64,000 nt of DNA. Origin: Gadus chalcogrammus (Eukaryota > Chordata > Actinopteri > Gadiformes > Gadidae). Made by a program: the position numbers and the translations under genes. Positions 1-11,730 of the stretch are shown here, in pieces. The notes beneath the pieces are model-generated. The model did no database searches. It was given only the letters and a program-made list of their open reading frames with translations, and was not told the origin of the DNA. Numbering within the stretch: the stretch's first letter is position 1; every line of letters begins with the position of its first letter. The stretch is taken from the NCBI RefSeq assembly GCF_026213295.1, contig NC_079427.1:27421746-27485745 (forward strand). Direction: 5' to 3'.

Positions 1-59
1 GAAGCCATGCGTGTAAAAGAAGGTACACAAAAAATTGACATGTGACATTGTGTTTTCAG

Positions 60-320
60 CAATCATTATCACCAGGATGATACGAGATGTGAATGCTCAG
101 GAGAAGGAAACTGTGACCTTTGAGCTTGATGTTAACTATGAGGGAATCATCTATAAATGGCTGAAGAATGGTGCAGAGATACGCTCCACAGAAAGGAGCC
201 AGATTCGCTGCACACAGCTAACACACTCTCTTACCATCAAAAACGTCCACTTTGGAGACAGCGCAGAGTACACGTTCATGGCTGGTTCTGCCCTTACTTC
301 CGCTAAAGTCTTTATTGAAG
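60..320 (+). CDS. ttn: Titin Ig exon, copy 1 of 30174-30434
   Basis: The exon is intact (acceptor ttttcag, donor gaag|gtaaac, phase 1-1) and encodes an Ig with the C-strand motif YKWLKNG and F-strand AEYTFMAG. It differs from copy 2 by one V/I substitution. It lies in the suspected misplaced contig, so it is probably not a separate exon in the genome. Confidence 0.7.
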
Positions 321-442
321 GTAAACTGACTTGAGACAATATGAGATTTTTATCCATAAATGGATCTTTGAGTGAACCTGTATCTGGTATTATTTCATTG
401 TCATCATCCAGTTAGCATGTTCTCTTCCTTTATCTGAAACAG

Positions 443-584
443 CTCGTGTGGTAGAATTCACCAAACACTTGAAAGATTTGAAGATCACGGAAAAGAAGAG
501 GGCAACTTTTGAGTGTGAGGTGTCTGAGCCTAACATCCAGGTCATGTGGATGAAGGATGGTCAGGAGTTGGAGATGTCTGGAAG
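443..584 (+). CDS. ttn: Titin half-Ig exon, copy 1 of 30557-30698
   Basis: It encodes the N-terminal half of an Ig (RVVEFTKHLKDLKI up to the C strand QVMWMKDGQE). It ends in phase 2 at gaag|gtagtt and joins the exon at 670. Copy 2 is identical in this exon as far as I compared. Confidence 0.65.
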
Positions 585-669
585 GTAGTTATTAACCTCA
601 AAACTGCATAGTGTTTCTCTGATAGAACCCTAAATAAGCATTAAGAGAATGTGACGGGGTTCATTTCAG

Positions 670-838
670 ACTGAAGATGACGTCAGAGAAGTTCTTGCAT
701 CGCCTGATCCTGCCATCGGTGCGTCTGTCGGACTCTGGGGAGTTCACTGTGGTCGCCGGGGCCAGCATGTCCAAGGGTCATCTGACGGTGGAAGGACGGG
801 ACGTTAAGATCTCTGAGCCAGCAAACCGAACAATCACC
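670..838 (+). CDS. ttn: Titin half-Ig plus linker exon, copy 1 of 30784-30952
   Basis: It completes the preceding Ig (F-strand GEFTVVAGAS) and runs into the A strand of the next Ig (EGRDVKISEP). It ends in phase 0 before gtgagt. It is part of the suspected misplaced contig. Confidence 0.65.
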
Positions 839-932
839 GTGAGTTATTTGCTAAGCAAAGTTATCCAAGTTCACAGTTATTATGAATGCCATTTTACATG
901 TTATCAATGGAATCATTATTCATTTTATTAAG

Positions 933-1164
933 GTTGTGGAGAAACAAAGAGCCACCTTTGAGTTTGAGGTGAATGAGGATGAAGTAGAGGGCCGCTGGCT
1001 GAAGAATGGAATTGAGATCCAGTTCACAGTTGAGAAGAGGTTTAACTACGTGAGCATCAAGAAGAAGCACCGTCTCACCATCTCTGAAACCTACAGAAGT
1101 GATGCTGGCGAATATACCTTCATCGCTGGCAAAAACAGGAGCACAATGAACCTCCTTGTCAAAA
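933..1164 (+). CDS. ttn: Titin Ig exon, copy 1 of 31047-31278
   Basis: It starts in phase 0 after tttattaag and encodes the rest of the Ig begun in the preceding exon (GRWLKNGIE, GEYTFIAGKN). It ends in phase 1 before gtaaga. It is intact but lies in the suspected misplaced contig. Confidence 0.65.
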
Positions 1165-1259
1165 GTAAGAACTAGTTCCGTTTCCCTCCATTTTCATCAT
1201 GGAGACAAATATTGGACTTAGATGATTTCAACAGTGGCTGCATTTCTCTACCTCTCTAG

Positions 1260-1543
1260 TACCAGAGCCCCCTCAGATCGTCAAGCACATGGAGCCCCAG
1301 TCGGTGGAAGCTGGAAAACCAGCTCGCTTCACGGTCGCAGTGACTGGTGTTCCCAGCCACAGGTCTCCTGGTACAAGAACTCCCAGGCTTTGTCTTCTGG
1401 CTTCAAGTGCAAGTTCCTTTGTGAAGGAAACGACCACACTCTGCTGCTGATCGAGGTGTTCCCAGAGGATGCAGCTGTGTACAACTGTGAAGCCAAGAAT
1501 GACTACGGAGAGGCAACTACCTCAGCTGCTCTTAATGTGGAAG
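1260..1543 (+). pseudogene. ttn: Frameshifted copy of Ig exon 31374-31658
   Basis: The exon is one base shorter than copy 2: a run of four C is three C near 1352, between the codons for TGV and PQVSWY. The shift makes the exon 284 bp and breaks the frame. The rest of the Ig ([24 protein letters not shown]) and both splice sites match copy 2. A sequencing indel is the likeliest cause. Confidence 0.75.
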
Positions 1544-1745
1544 GTTGTCACACTATTATTATTAAGTGTTATTGTTCAATGAAATGAAAACAATAATGAT
1601 TGAAGAAACAACTATCAATATGCATGGTTACACAAATAAGATGTTTGTCCTAATTCTACAGATCGAAAATTTTACTGGTAGAAGTGGTTTTCTTGTAGAC
1701 GTTACAGGGATGGACTCTTGACTGAAATGTGGTATTGTCTTGTAG

Positions 1746-1871
1746 TTCCTGAGGTGGTATCGCCAGAGTCTGGGCCTCAGATGTCAGCTCCTGTGATCTC
1801 CAGACCACTGAAGGACCTACTGGTGTTCCAGGGTAGACCTGCTCAACTCCAGTGCACTGTCTCTGGAGAAG
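1746..1871 (+). CDS. ttn: Titin half-Ig exon, copy 1 of 31861-31986
   Basis: It encodes PEVVSPESGPQ followed by the A-B strands of an Ig (RPAQLQCTVSGE), 126 bp, phase 1-1. It is intact and lies in the suspected misplaced contig. Confidence 0.65.
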
Positions 1872-2085
1872 GTACTGCAGATATTATTTACTTCTTCTGA
1901 AACAGTTACAGCCGAAAGAACATAATCATGGCAAGCATTTGGATTTGTGGTTATTTCTGCTCCGCTCACTCCACAAGAGCAGTTTCACATTATAGCATGT
2001 TAATATTAGCCTATGAGAATGTAGAGGGATCAGTTTGCTCTGGGTATTTGGTCTCAATGAGTTAAAGTCAACCCTGTCCTTACAG

Positions 2086-2273
2086 ACTTGCAGGTGGTGT
2101 GGTATTGTAATGGGAAAGAGATCAAGGACTCAGACATCTACCGGATGACTCGGTCCGGGGAGACCTGCCAGCTAGATGTGTCTGGGGTGCAATCAGCCAG
2201 CAGGGAGAGTACATGTGCACCGCCAGAAACACAGCAGGAAGGGTGTCATGCAGTGCGAAGCTGAGCCTAGATG
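2086..2273 (+). pseudogene. ttn: Frameshifted copy of half-Ig exon 32201-32389
   Basis: One C is missing near 2196 relative to copy 2, so the second half of this Ig (after LDVSGVQSA) loses frame. The length is 188 bp against 189 bp in copy 2, and the splice sites are unchanged. A sequencing indel is the likeliest cause. Confidence 0.75.
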
Positions 2274-2705
2274 GTACGTTTGAACTCAGAGAACAACATT
2301 AGCAGATAACCGCCTGATTGCTGTTGGAGCTCAGACCCTGCATGCGCTTACTTATCAAATTCAGAATCCCCATGTGATAGAGGTTTTCAAAACCTACATT
2401 GTATGTGATAGAGGCTTTATTTAGTACATATTGTATGTGATATGGCTACATCTTTTAACATATGTAAATATATGAAGTAATCTCCCTAGATAATCCTACT
2501 TTATTTTGAGACTCATTTATTCTGCCAAAACAGAATCTATTGGCTAAAATTCTATCTTAATGGAGCCAATAGAAGCCTTAGGATACGTGGCTCGGTTTCT
2601 CAGTTTGTTTGTCCAGCATGCCAGGAAGATATGAGTACTAGAACTAGAATAGTATGTTAGTTCTGGTGCCAGCTCTGTCTTTATGTACAGTATATTTAAG
2701 TATAC

Positions 2706-2706
<1 letters not shown>

Positions 2707-2763
<57 letters not shown>

Positions 2764-2764
2764 T
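2707..2764 (+). repeat. (TAA)n microsatellite
   Basis: A perfect ATA/TAA run followed by a TATA-rich palindromic stretch. The second copy of this locus, at about 32833-32903, carries a longer allele. Confidence 0.9.
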
Positions 2765-3378
2765 ATAATAGTATATACACTATACACTATAGTGTATATA
2801 CTATTTATGAGGGTTTCTTAAACTTTGGGTCAAGACCACCATAAAACACAATTGATGTTCTGACAAAATGTAAAGTCTTTGGGTCCCGAGATGAAAGGTT
2901 TAAGAAGCCCTGCTCTATACTATGATTATAAAGTCAATCTAATGTCTGATTGGAAGTTGACTTTGTAACCTGAAGCACGCTGAACAACACGAAGCAGCCA
3001 ACCATGTTTGATGTTTGTCTCACGGAAATCACACTTTTCTTAATGCGTGTCTTGCATGATACACTTTCTTTCCAGCATAAAACACACTTTAACAATAAGA
3101 GATTAGTAAAGAATGAATCTTTTTCAGCAGAATGCATCACTGACTTGCACATGGAAACTTTGGAACTTTGTTTTCTGGTTCTGTACACACAATAATTCAT
3201 AGGTGTTGTCCTGTCAAAGCTTGCATGGAAAACAGCCCTGAGCCACCCTATCAATGATCAGAACTCAAACCGCCTTTCAAAGCACCACAAACCGCAACCT
3301 GCCAGGCTTTGATGCAGTAACTGAAGAAGTCCCCAATGATGTTTTGACCTAATCCCTCTACTCTTTCTTGTTGCCCAG

Positions 3379-3839
3379 ATGAAAAGGCACAAGCCTTAGC
3401 TAGCTCTGAGTGTGAAACAGTGGTCATTCAGAGAGAGCATGTTCAGTCAGAGAGCTCCCACAGTGTGGAGATGGTGTCGGAGATGTCCTCCATGTCTACC
3501 ACGATCTTATCCTCTTGGAGGAGCGTTGATGTTCAGAGCTTCTTGTCTGAGGGTCTCCCAGCCGCCCCCAAACTGCTCCTAGAGATGACGATGTCCAGGT
3601 AAAAAGTGGTGAGATGGCTACGTTTAGCTGTTCCTTCGATGGGCAGCCCTTCACTTGCATCGTGTGGGACCATAATGGCCATGGCCTGGGGGAGACGGAG
3701 AGGAGGAGGAGCTCTGAGAGAGGAGGGCTTCTGTCCCTGATCATCCAGAGTGTTAGCCTTGGAGACCAGGGAGAATATCGCTGTACGGTCAGCAACACAC
3801 ATGGCCCAAAACATAACTCTGCCCAGCTCATTGTGGAAG
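3379..3839 (+). pseudogene. ttn: Frameshifted copy of linker-plus-Ig exon 33517-33978
   Basis: The exon is 461 bp against 462 bp in copy 2. A C is missing near 3588 (EMTDVQ becomes out of frame), and a short stretch near 3808 differs (SNTHG followed by different residues). It ends ten bases before the N gap, which fits a low-quality contig end. Confidence 0.75.
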
Positions 3840-3849
3840 GTGGTTACTC

Positions 3850-3949
3850 NNNNNNNNNNNNNNNNNNNNNNNNNNNNNNNNNNNNNNNNNNNNNNNNNNN
3901 NNNNNNNNNNNNNNNNNNNNNNNNNNNNNNNNNNNNNNNNNNNNNNNNN
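3850..3949. other. Assembly gap (100 N)
   Basis: Exactly 100 N, the usual placeholder for a gap of unknown length. It separates the out-of-order exon copy from the real 5' flank of titin, so sequence here, perhaps including the non-coding first exon, may be missing. Confidence 0.99.
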
Positions 3950-3951
3950 AT

Positions 3952-4270
3952 GTCCATGGTGACTGACTTTATATGATCTACAAGTCCATGGTGACTGCGA
4001 TATACAGCCCACAGGTCTTTGATTGACTTGACAGCCTACTGGTCCATGGTCGCTCAGTTTATAAATCAGACAGGTCCATGGTGGCACAGTTTATAAAGCC
4101 TACTGGTCCATGGTGTCTCAGTTTATAAAGCCTACAGGTCCATGGTGTCAGTTTATAAAACCTACCGGTCCATGGTGTCTCAGTTTAAAGCTTACAGGTC
4201 CATGGTGGTTCAGTTTATAAAGTCTACAGGTCCATGGTGGCTCAGTTTTTACAGCCTAAAGATCCATGTT
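3952..4270 (+). repeat. Minisatellite, ~30-36-bp unit
   Basis: About nine imperfect tandem copies of a unit containing ACAGGTCCATGGTG and CAGTTTATAAAG run from the gap edge. The repeat probably caused the assembly break beside it. Confidence 0.85.
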
Positions 4271-4748
4271 GGACAGCAGGTGCAGACCAACAGAAGTGAT
4301 GACTTGGGTCCTTCTGGTCTATATATACCCTGTTGCTTCCTCTCAGCTGCTCTCAGACGTATCTGTCCTCCTCCTGTCTCTCTCTTCATAAAAGCAATGC
4401 TGATATGTTTCACAATTCTGGTTCAACCAATCCTTTAGGATGCGCTTCCATAAGCCCCAACCCTAGCTGATCTTTAAAGTTGGCTTTCATAAGAGCTAAC
4501 CACATACTTATGATATAAAGTTTCATGACATCTAAAGGTCATATTCGACCAAAGTACACGGTCAAATAAGTAATTGGTTTGTTGCTCATCAAACTTTATA
4601 AATTCACTCATCTTTACCTTTACAACCATACTATCCTGTAAAATAAGCCTAGCATATTTTTAACCCAGAGACACTTTAAACACTTCAGTGGTAGCACACC
4701 AAAAAAAGTATAGCGTGTTTGCACACATTTAAATGTATTTTCTTGTAA
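4271..4748. other. 5' flank or first intron of titin, nothing recognised
   Basis: AT-rich unique sequence without a convincing coding exon. It should lie within the intron before the first coding exon or in the promoter-side flank, but I could not identify a TATA box, first exon or donor site with confidence. Confidence 0.5.
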
Positions 4749-4812
4749 CATTATCTCTCTCTCTCTCTTTCTTTCTCTCTCTCACTTTCTCCCTCTCCCT
4801 CTCTCTCTGCAG
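4749..4812 (+). repeat. (TC)n tract forming the polypyrimidine tract of the first coding exon
   Basis: A CT-rich microsatellite of about 60 bp runs directly into the acceptor tgcag at 4808-4812. It acts as an unusually long polypyrimidine tract. Confidence 0.85.
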
Positions 4813-4824
4813 GTGCCGAGCAAC

Positions 4825-4915
4825 ATGTCGACACAGGCGCCAACATTCACACAGCCGCTGCAAAGCGTTGTGGCACTAGAGGGTAGTGCTGCAACGTTTG
4901 AGGCTCAAGTTACTG
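4825..4915 (+). CDS. ttn: Titin exon 1 of coding sequence: start and N-terminal half of Ig Z1
   Basis: Titin is the giant sarcomeric spring and ruler protein; its first two Igs anchor the N terminus in the Z-disc with telethonin. The exon opens at 4813 after tgcag and the ATG at 4825 has A at -3. The start MSTQAPTFTQPLQSVV is the conserved titin N terminus with one change from the usual MTTQAP. It ends in phase 1 at ctg|gtaag, within VTG before the C strand. No other upstream in-frame ATG competes inside the exon. Confidence 0.97.
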
Positions 4916-5373
4916 GTAAGAACAATCACTTCCTGTCCAATATATTCCTCAAATTAATCTTTAATCATTTTTAAATAAATTTAACCAAAATGGAGGATTA
5001 CAGGATCCCAACACATAGGTCTACACTTATTCACTGTTCAAGGTTTAAGCATGGAATAGTTTAAATAATATTTCCCAATGCTACATAATCTACATAAGCT
5101 ACATAATATTGATAATATAAATATATATGAAGTAGAGCTTTTGGTCTTCCATTTGTTTTAAATCTGTGCAAAAGGTCCCCTGTTTCCAGTTCTGCCAATC
5201 AGTTTTTCCATACGTAGTGCATCAGCCTGACTGAGATTTTTGCTGTTTGTAATGCCAACTGGTGAATAGTGCTAAGTGGTGGATCGTTCTAACTGGGAGA
5301 TTGTGCTCATGGCGTCTGCTAACTGGTAGATAGTGCTAATTGCTCATGCTAACTGATGCCTAATGTCCACCAG

Positions 5374-5577
5374 GTTCCCCAGTTCCTGAGGTAAGCTGGT
5401 TTCGTGATGGCCAGGTCCTTTCTGCTGCCGCTCTTCCCGGCATTCAGATCTCGTTCAGCGATGGCCGCGCTGTTCTGAGGATCCCTGCAGTGACTGCCAC
5501 ACACAGTGGAAGATTTTCTGTGAGAGCCACCAATGGTGCAGGACAAGCCACTAGCACTGCTGAGCTCCTAGTTACAG
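5374..5577 (+). CDS. ttn: Titin exon 2: second half of Ig Z1
   Basis: It completes Z1: SPVPEVSWFRDGQ holds the core Trp, SGRFSVRATNGAGQ forms the F-G strands, and TSTAELLVT ends the domain. It is 204 bp, phase 1-1, and ends at gttacag|gtgaga. The exon end and donor are the seed of a minisatellite in the following intron. Confidence 0.96.
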
Positions 5578-5698
5578 GTGAGACATGACAAATGTACCAC
5601 TTCTGAGCCCATAGTTACAGGTAAGACATGAGCAGGTAGTACAGACAAGCTCCTAGTTACAGGTAAGCCATGAGCAGGTAGTACTGCTGAGCTACTAG
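5578..5698 (+). repeat. Minisatellite derived from the exon 2 end and its splice donor (left part)
   Basis: Two or more imperfect copies of a ~41-bp unit containing gagctcctagttacaggtaagacatga follow the true donor at 5578. The unit copies the last bases of exon 2 plus its 5' splice site. The array is interrupted at 5698 by a 10-kb insertion and resumes at 15665. Confidence 0.85.
5691..5698 (+). repeat. 8-bp target-site duplication GCTACTAG, left
   Basis: GCTACTAG sits immediately before the CAGTGGTGTATA terminus and recurs immediately after the opposite terminus at 15665-15672. An 8-bp duplication is the hAT superfamily signature. Confidence 0.85.
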
Positions 5699-6666
5699 CA
5701 GTGGTGTATAAAGTACTCAAAAGCCATACTTAAGTAAAAGTACAGATACCTTACTGGAAAATTACTTAAGTAAAAGTAAAGGTCACCTTTTAGAATAGTA
5801 CTTAAGTAAAAGTATTAAAGTATCTGATCTTTACTGTACTTGAGTATCAAAAGTACTTTTCTGATATTAAATGTACTTAAGTACTGAAAGTAAAAGTACA
5901 AGTAACTGCTGTTAATAAAAAAGCGCTGAAAGAACCTTACTAGTTTAAAATGTTGTGCTGGTGGTATTTATTTTGAGGTTGTGAAGTTTCTAATTTTTTG
6001 ATTGAGACCTGTATGATTTTGCTTCGATTATTGTTGTTTCCCCTTCGTTGTTGATCTTTTTTGAAAACATCCTTCCACTGCATATTGCAGTCCATTTTGC
6101 CATGATCTGGATGCTGTCGCGGAGTTACTCCAAAAAAAAATCACTGACACTGACAGATATCGTAGCCCGACCTATTATCCCGCAAGCGCTGGTACACGTT
6201 ACTTAATATTGATTTTGGTGTCATCCAGGATCGCGGATTTTCGGAAAACTTAAGTCCCTGCCCAAAAAGGGTATTTAAAGATAGTGTTGTAATACTGCGT
6301 GTACAAACCAGCCTGATACAAATAGTAGAATTTTGATAGCCCTTGCCCTCGTCCTAGCCATGCATTTGTGTGTTGACAGTCGTAGGAGTTTTGATCGACG
6401 TAGCAACAGTAACTAAGCAAGGGGGCTTTGCGAACGTGCGCTGGGACAGCTGATTCGCCAAACAGGCTCGCAGTCTGTGTTCTACCACAGTCCCCGACGT
6501 TATTCTCATATCTCTCATGATTCATTTTTTTTTTCTAAAGCTGAGTTGATTTTGTAACGAGTAACGAAGGTTTCAAGGGAAATGTAGCGGAGTAAAAGTA
6601 TCAGTTTTCTTCGCAAAATGTAGCGAAGTAAAAGTACAGAGAAATATAAGTAGTAAAGTAAAGTAC

Positions 6667-9600
6667 AACTAGAACTGCAAGCAGTTATGCAGGGGTCCAA
6701 GAAGTGTGCATTTCGCCGGCACAACGCGACAAGAAATGTGCGTTTCGCCGGCACAACGCGAAGCATGTGTTTAAAACGCTACCCTGAACCTGTGGATACA
6801 AAGGATTTGACTGTGGTAGGAGTAGCGAGAAGTCAGTGTAGCGTTTTCGCGGCGAAATTCTGTAGAAGATATACAATTCCCTCGTTTATTGCGCCCCCTA
6901 AAGGCGGAATCTTCCGAATTTTTTTACGGACGACGTTAAGGTTGGCACCAACATGTGTGTAAAATTTGGACTCGATCCGATGTCTAATTTTGGATTTTTG
7001 GGATTTTTGTTATTCAACGTCTAATTTAGCTCATAAACCAATATTCAAAACGCTACCGTTTCGTCGTCGAAGGTCGGATCAAAAAACTGTCCGATAATTT
7101 CTTTGCGCGTGCGTCTGAAAATGTCGTGTGCAAAGTTTGGTGTCGATTGGTCAAAAAATGTGGGAGGAGTAGGGAAAAAACAGTTTTGCGGTTTTCGCGA
7201 TTTAGCGAAAAATATTCATAGACGCAAATGGGCGTGGCCTAGGCCAAAAGATGCAACAGACTCCAGTGAATCTGTGTGTACAAGTTTTTGGACTCTGGGA
7301 GGTTCGGTGTGGGAGTTATAGCCCTAAACGCGTATTCCTTGGTATAGCGCCACCTAGTGGCCGGCGTGTCTGGATTTTGTCGTCTGCCGAGAACTCAGGG
7401 ACCTGGATCTAGTCATGCAATTGGCATGTCGGCACCATTTACGGTTTGGGCTGTGGGCCCACTTCTAGGGGGGAATAATAACTAGAACTGCAAGCAGTTA
7501 TGCAGGGGTCCAAGAAGTGTGCATTTCGCCGGCACAACGCGAAGCATGTGTTCGAAATTGAGGAACGGCGTATGCCAAAAGATGCAGCTGACTCCAGTGA
7601 ATCTGTAGATATAACGTTTTTGATTGTGGGAGCTTCGGTGTGGGAGTTATAGCCTAAAACGCGTTTTCAGAATATTCCATTGGCCAGTTAGGAGATATAT
7701 TATTTCGTCGTTTATTTGCGCCCCCTTGTGGCGAAATTTTCCAAAGACAATTTTCCTTTGCCAAATAACTCCCGCCCACATTAATAATTCTTGGCCATAT
7801 TTTTTATATAGACTCGGGTTTGCCCCTTGATGGTTCCCTTATAGTTTGAAGAACATTCTTTCGGCCAATTAGAAGATATACAATTTCCTTGTTTATTGCG
7901 CCCCCTAATGGCGAAATATTCCGAATTCTTTATTGAACTCCATTAAGGGTAGCACCGACATGTGTGTAGAATTAGGACTCGATCCGATGTCTACTTTTGT
8001 ATTTTTTTGTATTTTTGATTTTCCACGTCTAATTTAGCTAATAAACAAATATTCAAAATGCTACCGTTTCGTTGTCGAAGGTCGGATCAAAAAAGTGTTG
8101 ATGATTTCTTTGCGTGTGCGTCTGAAGATGCCGTGTGCAAAGTTTGGTGTCGATTGGTCAAGAAATGTGGGAGGAGTAGGGAAAAAACTGTTTTGCGGTT
8201 TTCGCGATTTAGCGAAAAATATTCATAGACGCAAATGGGCGTGGCCTAGGCCAAAAGATGCGGCAGACTCCAGTGAATCTGTGCGTATAACGTTTTGGAA
8301 TGTGGGAGGTTCGGTGTGGGAGTTATAGCCCCAAACGCGTATTCCTTGGTATAGCGCCACCTAGTGACCGCCGTGTATGGATTTTGTTTTCTGAGTAGCG
8401 GTGCCGGACCTGGATCTAGCCATGCTATTGGCATGTCCGCACCATTTACGGTTTGGGCTGTGGGCCCACTTTTAGCGCGGGAAGTATAAAAAGAAGAAGA
8501 ATCCTTACAAAAACAATAGGGATCCAACCTGTTGGCTTGGACCCTAATAATAATCCTTACAAAAACAATAGGGATCCAACCTGTTGGCTTGGACCCCTAA
8601 TAAGAAAAATCCTTACAAAAACAATAGGGATCCAACCTGTTGGCTTGGACCCCTAACTAGAACTGCAAGCAGTTATGCAGGGGTCCAAGAAGTGTGCATT
8701 TCGCCGGCACAACGCGACAAGAAATGTGCGTTTCGCCGGCACAACGCAAAGCATGTGTTTAAAACGCTACCCTGAACCTGTGGATACAAAGGATTTGACT
8801 GTGGTAGGAGTAGCGAGAAGTCAGTGTAGCGTTTTCGCGGCGAAATTTTGTAGAAGATATACAATTTCCTCGTTTAGTGCGCCCCCTAATGGCGAAATTT
8901 TCCGAAATTTTTATCGAACGTCATTAAGGTTAGCACCAACATGTGTGTAGAATTTGGACTCGATCCGATGTCTAATTTTGGATTTTTTGGGATTTTTAAT
9001 TTTCCACGTCTAATTTAGCTAATAATTAAATATTCAAAACTCTAACGTTTCGTCGTCGAAGGTCGGATCAAAAAACTGTCTATGATTTCTTTGCGTGTGC
9101 GTCTGAAGATGCCGTGTGCAAAGTTTGGTGTCGATTGATCAAGAAATGTGGGAGGAGTAGCGAAAATACAGTTTTGCTGTTTTCGCGATTTAGCGAAAAA
9201 TATTCAAAGACGCAAATGGGCGTGGCCTAGGCCAAAAGATGCAGCAGACTCCAGTGCATCTGTGTGTACAAGTTTTTGGACTCTGGGAGGTTCGGTGTGG
9301 GAGTTATAGCCCCAAACGCGTATTCCTTGGTATAGCGCCACCTAGTGGCCGGCGTGTCTGGATTTGGTTATCTGAGTAGCGGTGCCGTACCTGGATCTAG
9401 TCATGCAATTGGCGCGTGTGCACCATTTACGGTTTGGGCTGTGGTCCCACTTTCAAGCCAGTTAGTATAACTAGAACTGCAAGCAGTTATGCAGGGGTCC
9501 AAGAAGTGTGCATTTCGCCGGCACAACGCGACAAGAAACGTGCGTTTCGCCGGCACAACGCGAAGCATGTGTTCAAAACGCTACCCTGAACCTGGGGATA

Positions 9601-11722
9601 CAAAGGATTTGACTGTGGTACGAGTAGCGAGAAGGGAGTGTAGCGTTTTCGCGGCGAAATTTTGTAGAAGATATACAATTTCCTTGTTTATTGCGCCCCC
9701 TAATGGCAAAATTTTCCGAAATTTTTATCGAACGACATTAAGGTTAGCACCAACATGTGTTTAAAATTTGGACTCGATCCGATGTCTATTTTTGGATTTC
9801 TTTGGATTTTTGATATTCCACGTCTAATTTAGCTAATAAACCAATATTCAAAACGCTACCGTTTCGTCGTCGAAGGTCAGATCAAAAAACTGTTTCATGC
9901 ATTCTTTGCGTGTGCGTCTGAAGATGTCGTGTGCAAAGTTTGGTGTCGATTGGTCAAGAAATGTGGGAGGAGTAGCGAAAAAACAGTTTTGCGGTTTTCG
10001 CGATTTAGCGAAAAATATTCACAGACGCAAATGGGCGTGGCCTAGGCCAAAAGATGCAGCAGACTCCAGTGCATATGTGGGTACAAGTTTTTGGACTCTG
10101 GGAGGTTCGGTGTGGGAGTTATAGCCCCAAACGCGTATTCCTTGGTATAGCGCCACCTAGGGACCGGCGTGTCTGGATTTTGTTATCTGAGTAGCGGTGC
10201 CGGACCTGGTTCTAGTCATGTAATTGGCGCGTGTGCACCATTTACGGTTTGGGCTGTGGTACCACTTCTAAGGCTTACGAAATAATAATAACTAGAACTG
10301 CAAGCAGTTATGCAGGGGTCCAAGAAGTGTGCATTTCGCCGGCACAACGCGACAAGAAAGGTGCGTTTCGCCGGCACAACGCGAAGCATGTGTTCAAAAC
10401 GCTACCGTGAACCTGTGGATATAAAGGTTTTGACTGTGGGAGCTTCGGTGTGGGAGTTATAGCCTAAAACGCGTTTTCAGAACATTCCATTGGCCAAATA
10501 GGAGATATACAATGTCGTCGTTTTTTGGTGCCGCCCTGTTGGCGAAATTTTCCAAAGACAATTTTCCTTTGCCAAATAACTCCCGCCCACATTAATAATT
10601 CTTTGCCATATTTTTTATATAGACTCGGGTTTGCCCCTTGATGGTTCCCTTATAGTTTGAAGAACATTCCTTGGGCCAATTAGAAGATATACAATTTCGT
10701 ATTTTATAGATCCACTGACCTGGATCTAGTCATGCAAAAACTTAGCAATAATCGTACGCTGTAGAGGTACGCTGTAGAGGTTAGCACCAACATGTGTGTA
10801 AAATTTGGACTTGATCCGATGTCAAATTTTCTTTTTTTTTTTGATTTTTGATTTTCGACTTAAAACTTAGCTAATAAACAAATATTGAAAATGCTACCGT
10901 TTCGTCATCGAAGGTCGGATCAAAAAAGTGTTCCATGCCTTCTTTTTGTGTGCGTCTGAAGATATCGTGTGCCAAGTTTTGTGTGAATTGGTCAAGAAAT
11001 GTGGGAGGAGTAGGGAAAAGGCAGTTTTGCGGTTTTCGCGATTTTGCGAAAAAAAATTATAGACGCAAATGGGCGTGGCCTATGCCAAAAGATTTCTAAT
11101 TCTTGATTTTTTTGGATTTTTGATTTTCCACGTCTAATTTAGCTAATTAACAAATATTCAAAACGCTACCGTTTCGTCGTCGAAGGTCGGATCAAAAAAC
11201 TGTCCGACGATTCCTTTGCGTGTGCGTCTGAAGATGTCGTGTGCAAAGTTTGGTGTCGATTGGTCAAGAAATGTGGGAGGAGTAGCGAAAAAATAGTTTA
11301 GCGGTTTTTGCAATTTAGCGAAAAATATTCATGGACGCAAATGGGCGTGGCCTAGGCCAAAAGATGCAGCAGACTCCAGTGCATCTGTGTGTACAAGTTT
11401 TTGGACTCTGGGAGGTTCGGTGTGGGAGTTATAGCCCCAAACGCGTATTCCTTGGTATAGCGCCACCTAGTGACCGGCGTGTCCGGATTTTGTCGTCTGC
11501 ATAGTCTTCACTGACCTGGATCTAGTCATGCAATTGGCGTGTCGGCACCATTTACGGTTTGGGCTGTGGTACCACTTTCTTGGTAGGAAGTATAATAAAA
11601 AGAATAATAATCCTTACAAAAACAATAGGGATCCAACCTGTTGGCTTGGACCCCTAATAATAATAATAGGAATAATCCTTACAAAAACAATAGGGATCCA
11701 ACCTGTTGGCTTGGACCCCTAA
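6667..11722 (+). repeat. Tandem cluster of family-1 hairpin-ended repeats
   Basis: Five unit heads begin near 6667, 7480, 8655, 9470 and 10290. Each has the hairpin AACTGCAAGCAGTT followed by AGGGGTCCAAG. Bodies of 0.8-1.3 kb share blocks such as CGTCGTCGAAGGTCGGATC and TTTACGGTTTGGGCTGTGG. Tail copies with hairpin CCAACCTGTTGG and the complementary end CTTGGACCCCT occur at about 8501, 8551, 8608, 11611 and 11675. No convincing protein is encoded; this looks like a non-autonomous DNA element family that I cannot name. Confidence 0.8.
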
Positions 11723-11730
11723 TAATAATA

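Larger units (their letters stand above)
1..3849 (+). repeat. ttn: Out-of-order second copy of titin exons (matches 30113-33988)
   Basis: This block matches 30113-33988 through exons and introns alike. Copy 1 repeatedly lacks single bases present in copy 2, for example near 1352, 2196 and 3588, and differs in TAA repeat length. It lies upstream of the titin start codon although its exons belong after exon 30 of the gene, and it ends at an exact 100-N gap. I read it as a misplaced, uncorrected or haplotypic contig rather than a functional gene segment. A very recent real duplication is the alternative. Confidence 0.9.

Noticed and set aside
1..3849. A second, upstream tandem titin gene (teleosts can have two adjacent titin genes)
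   Set aside because: Introns match the downstream copy almost base for base and the block stops at a 100-N gap. A true paralogue would have diverged introns.
6687..9764. Three similar 91-codon open frames beginning MQGSKKCAFRRHNA
   Set aside because: They arise from repeat copies, change freely between copies and match no protein family I know. Conservation reflects repeat identity, not coding.
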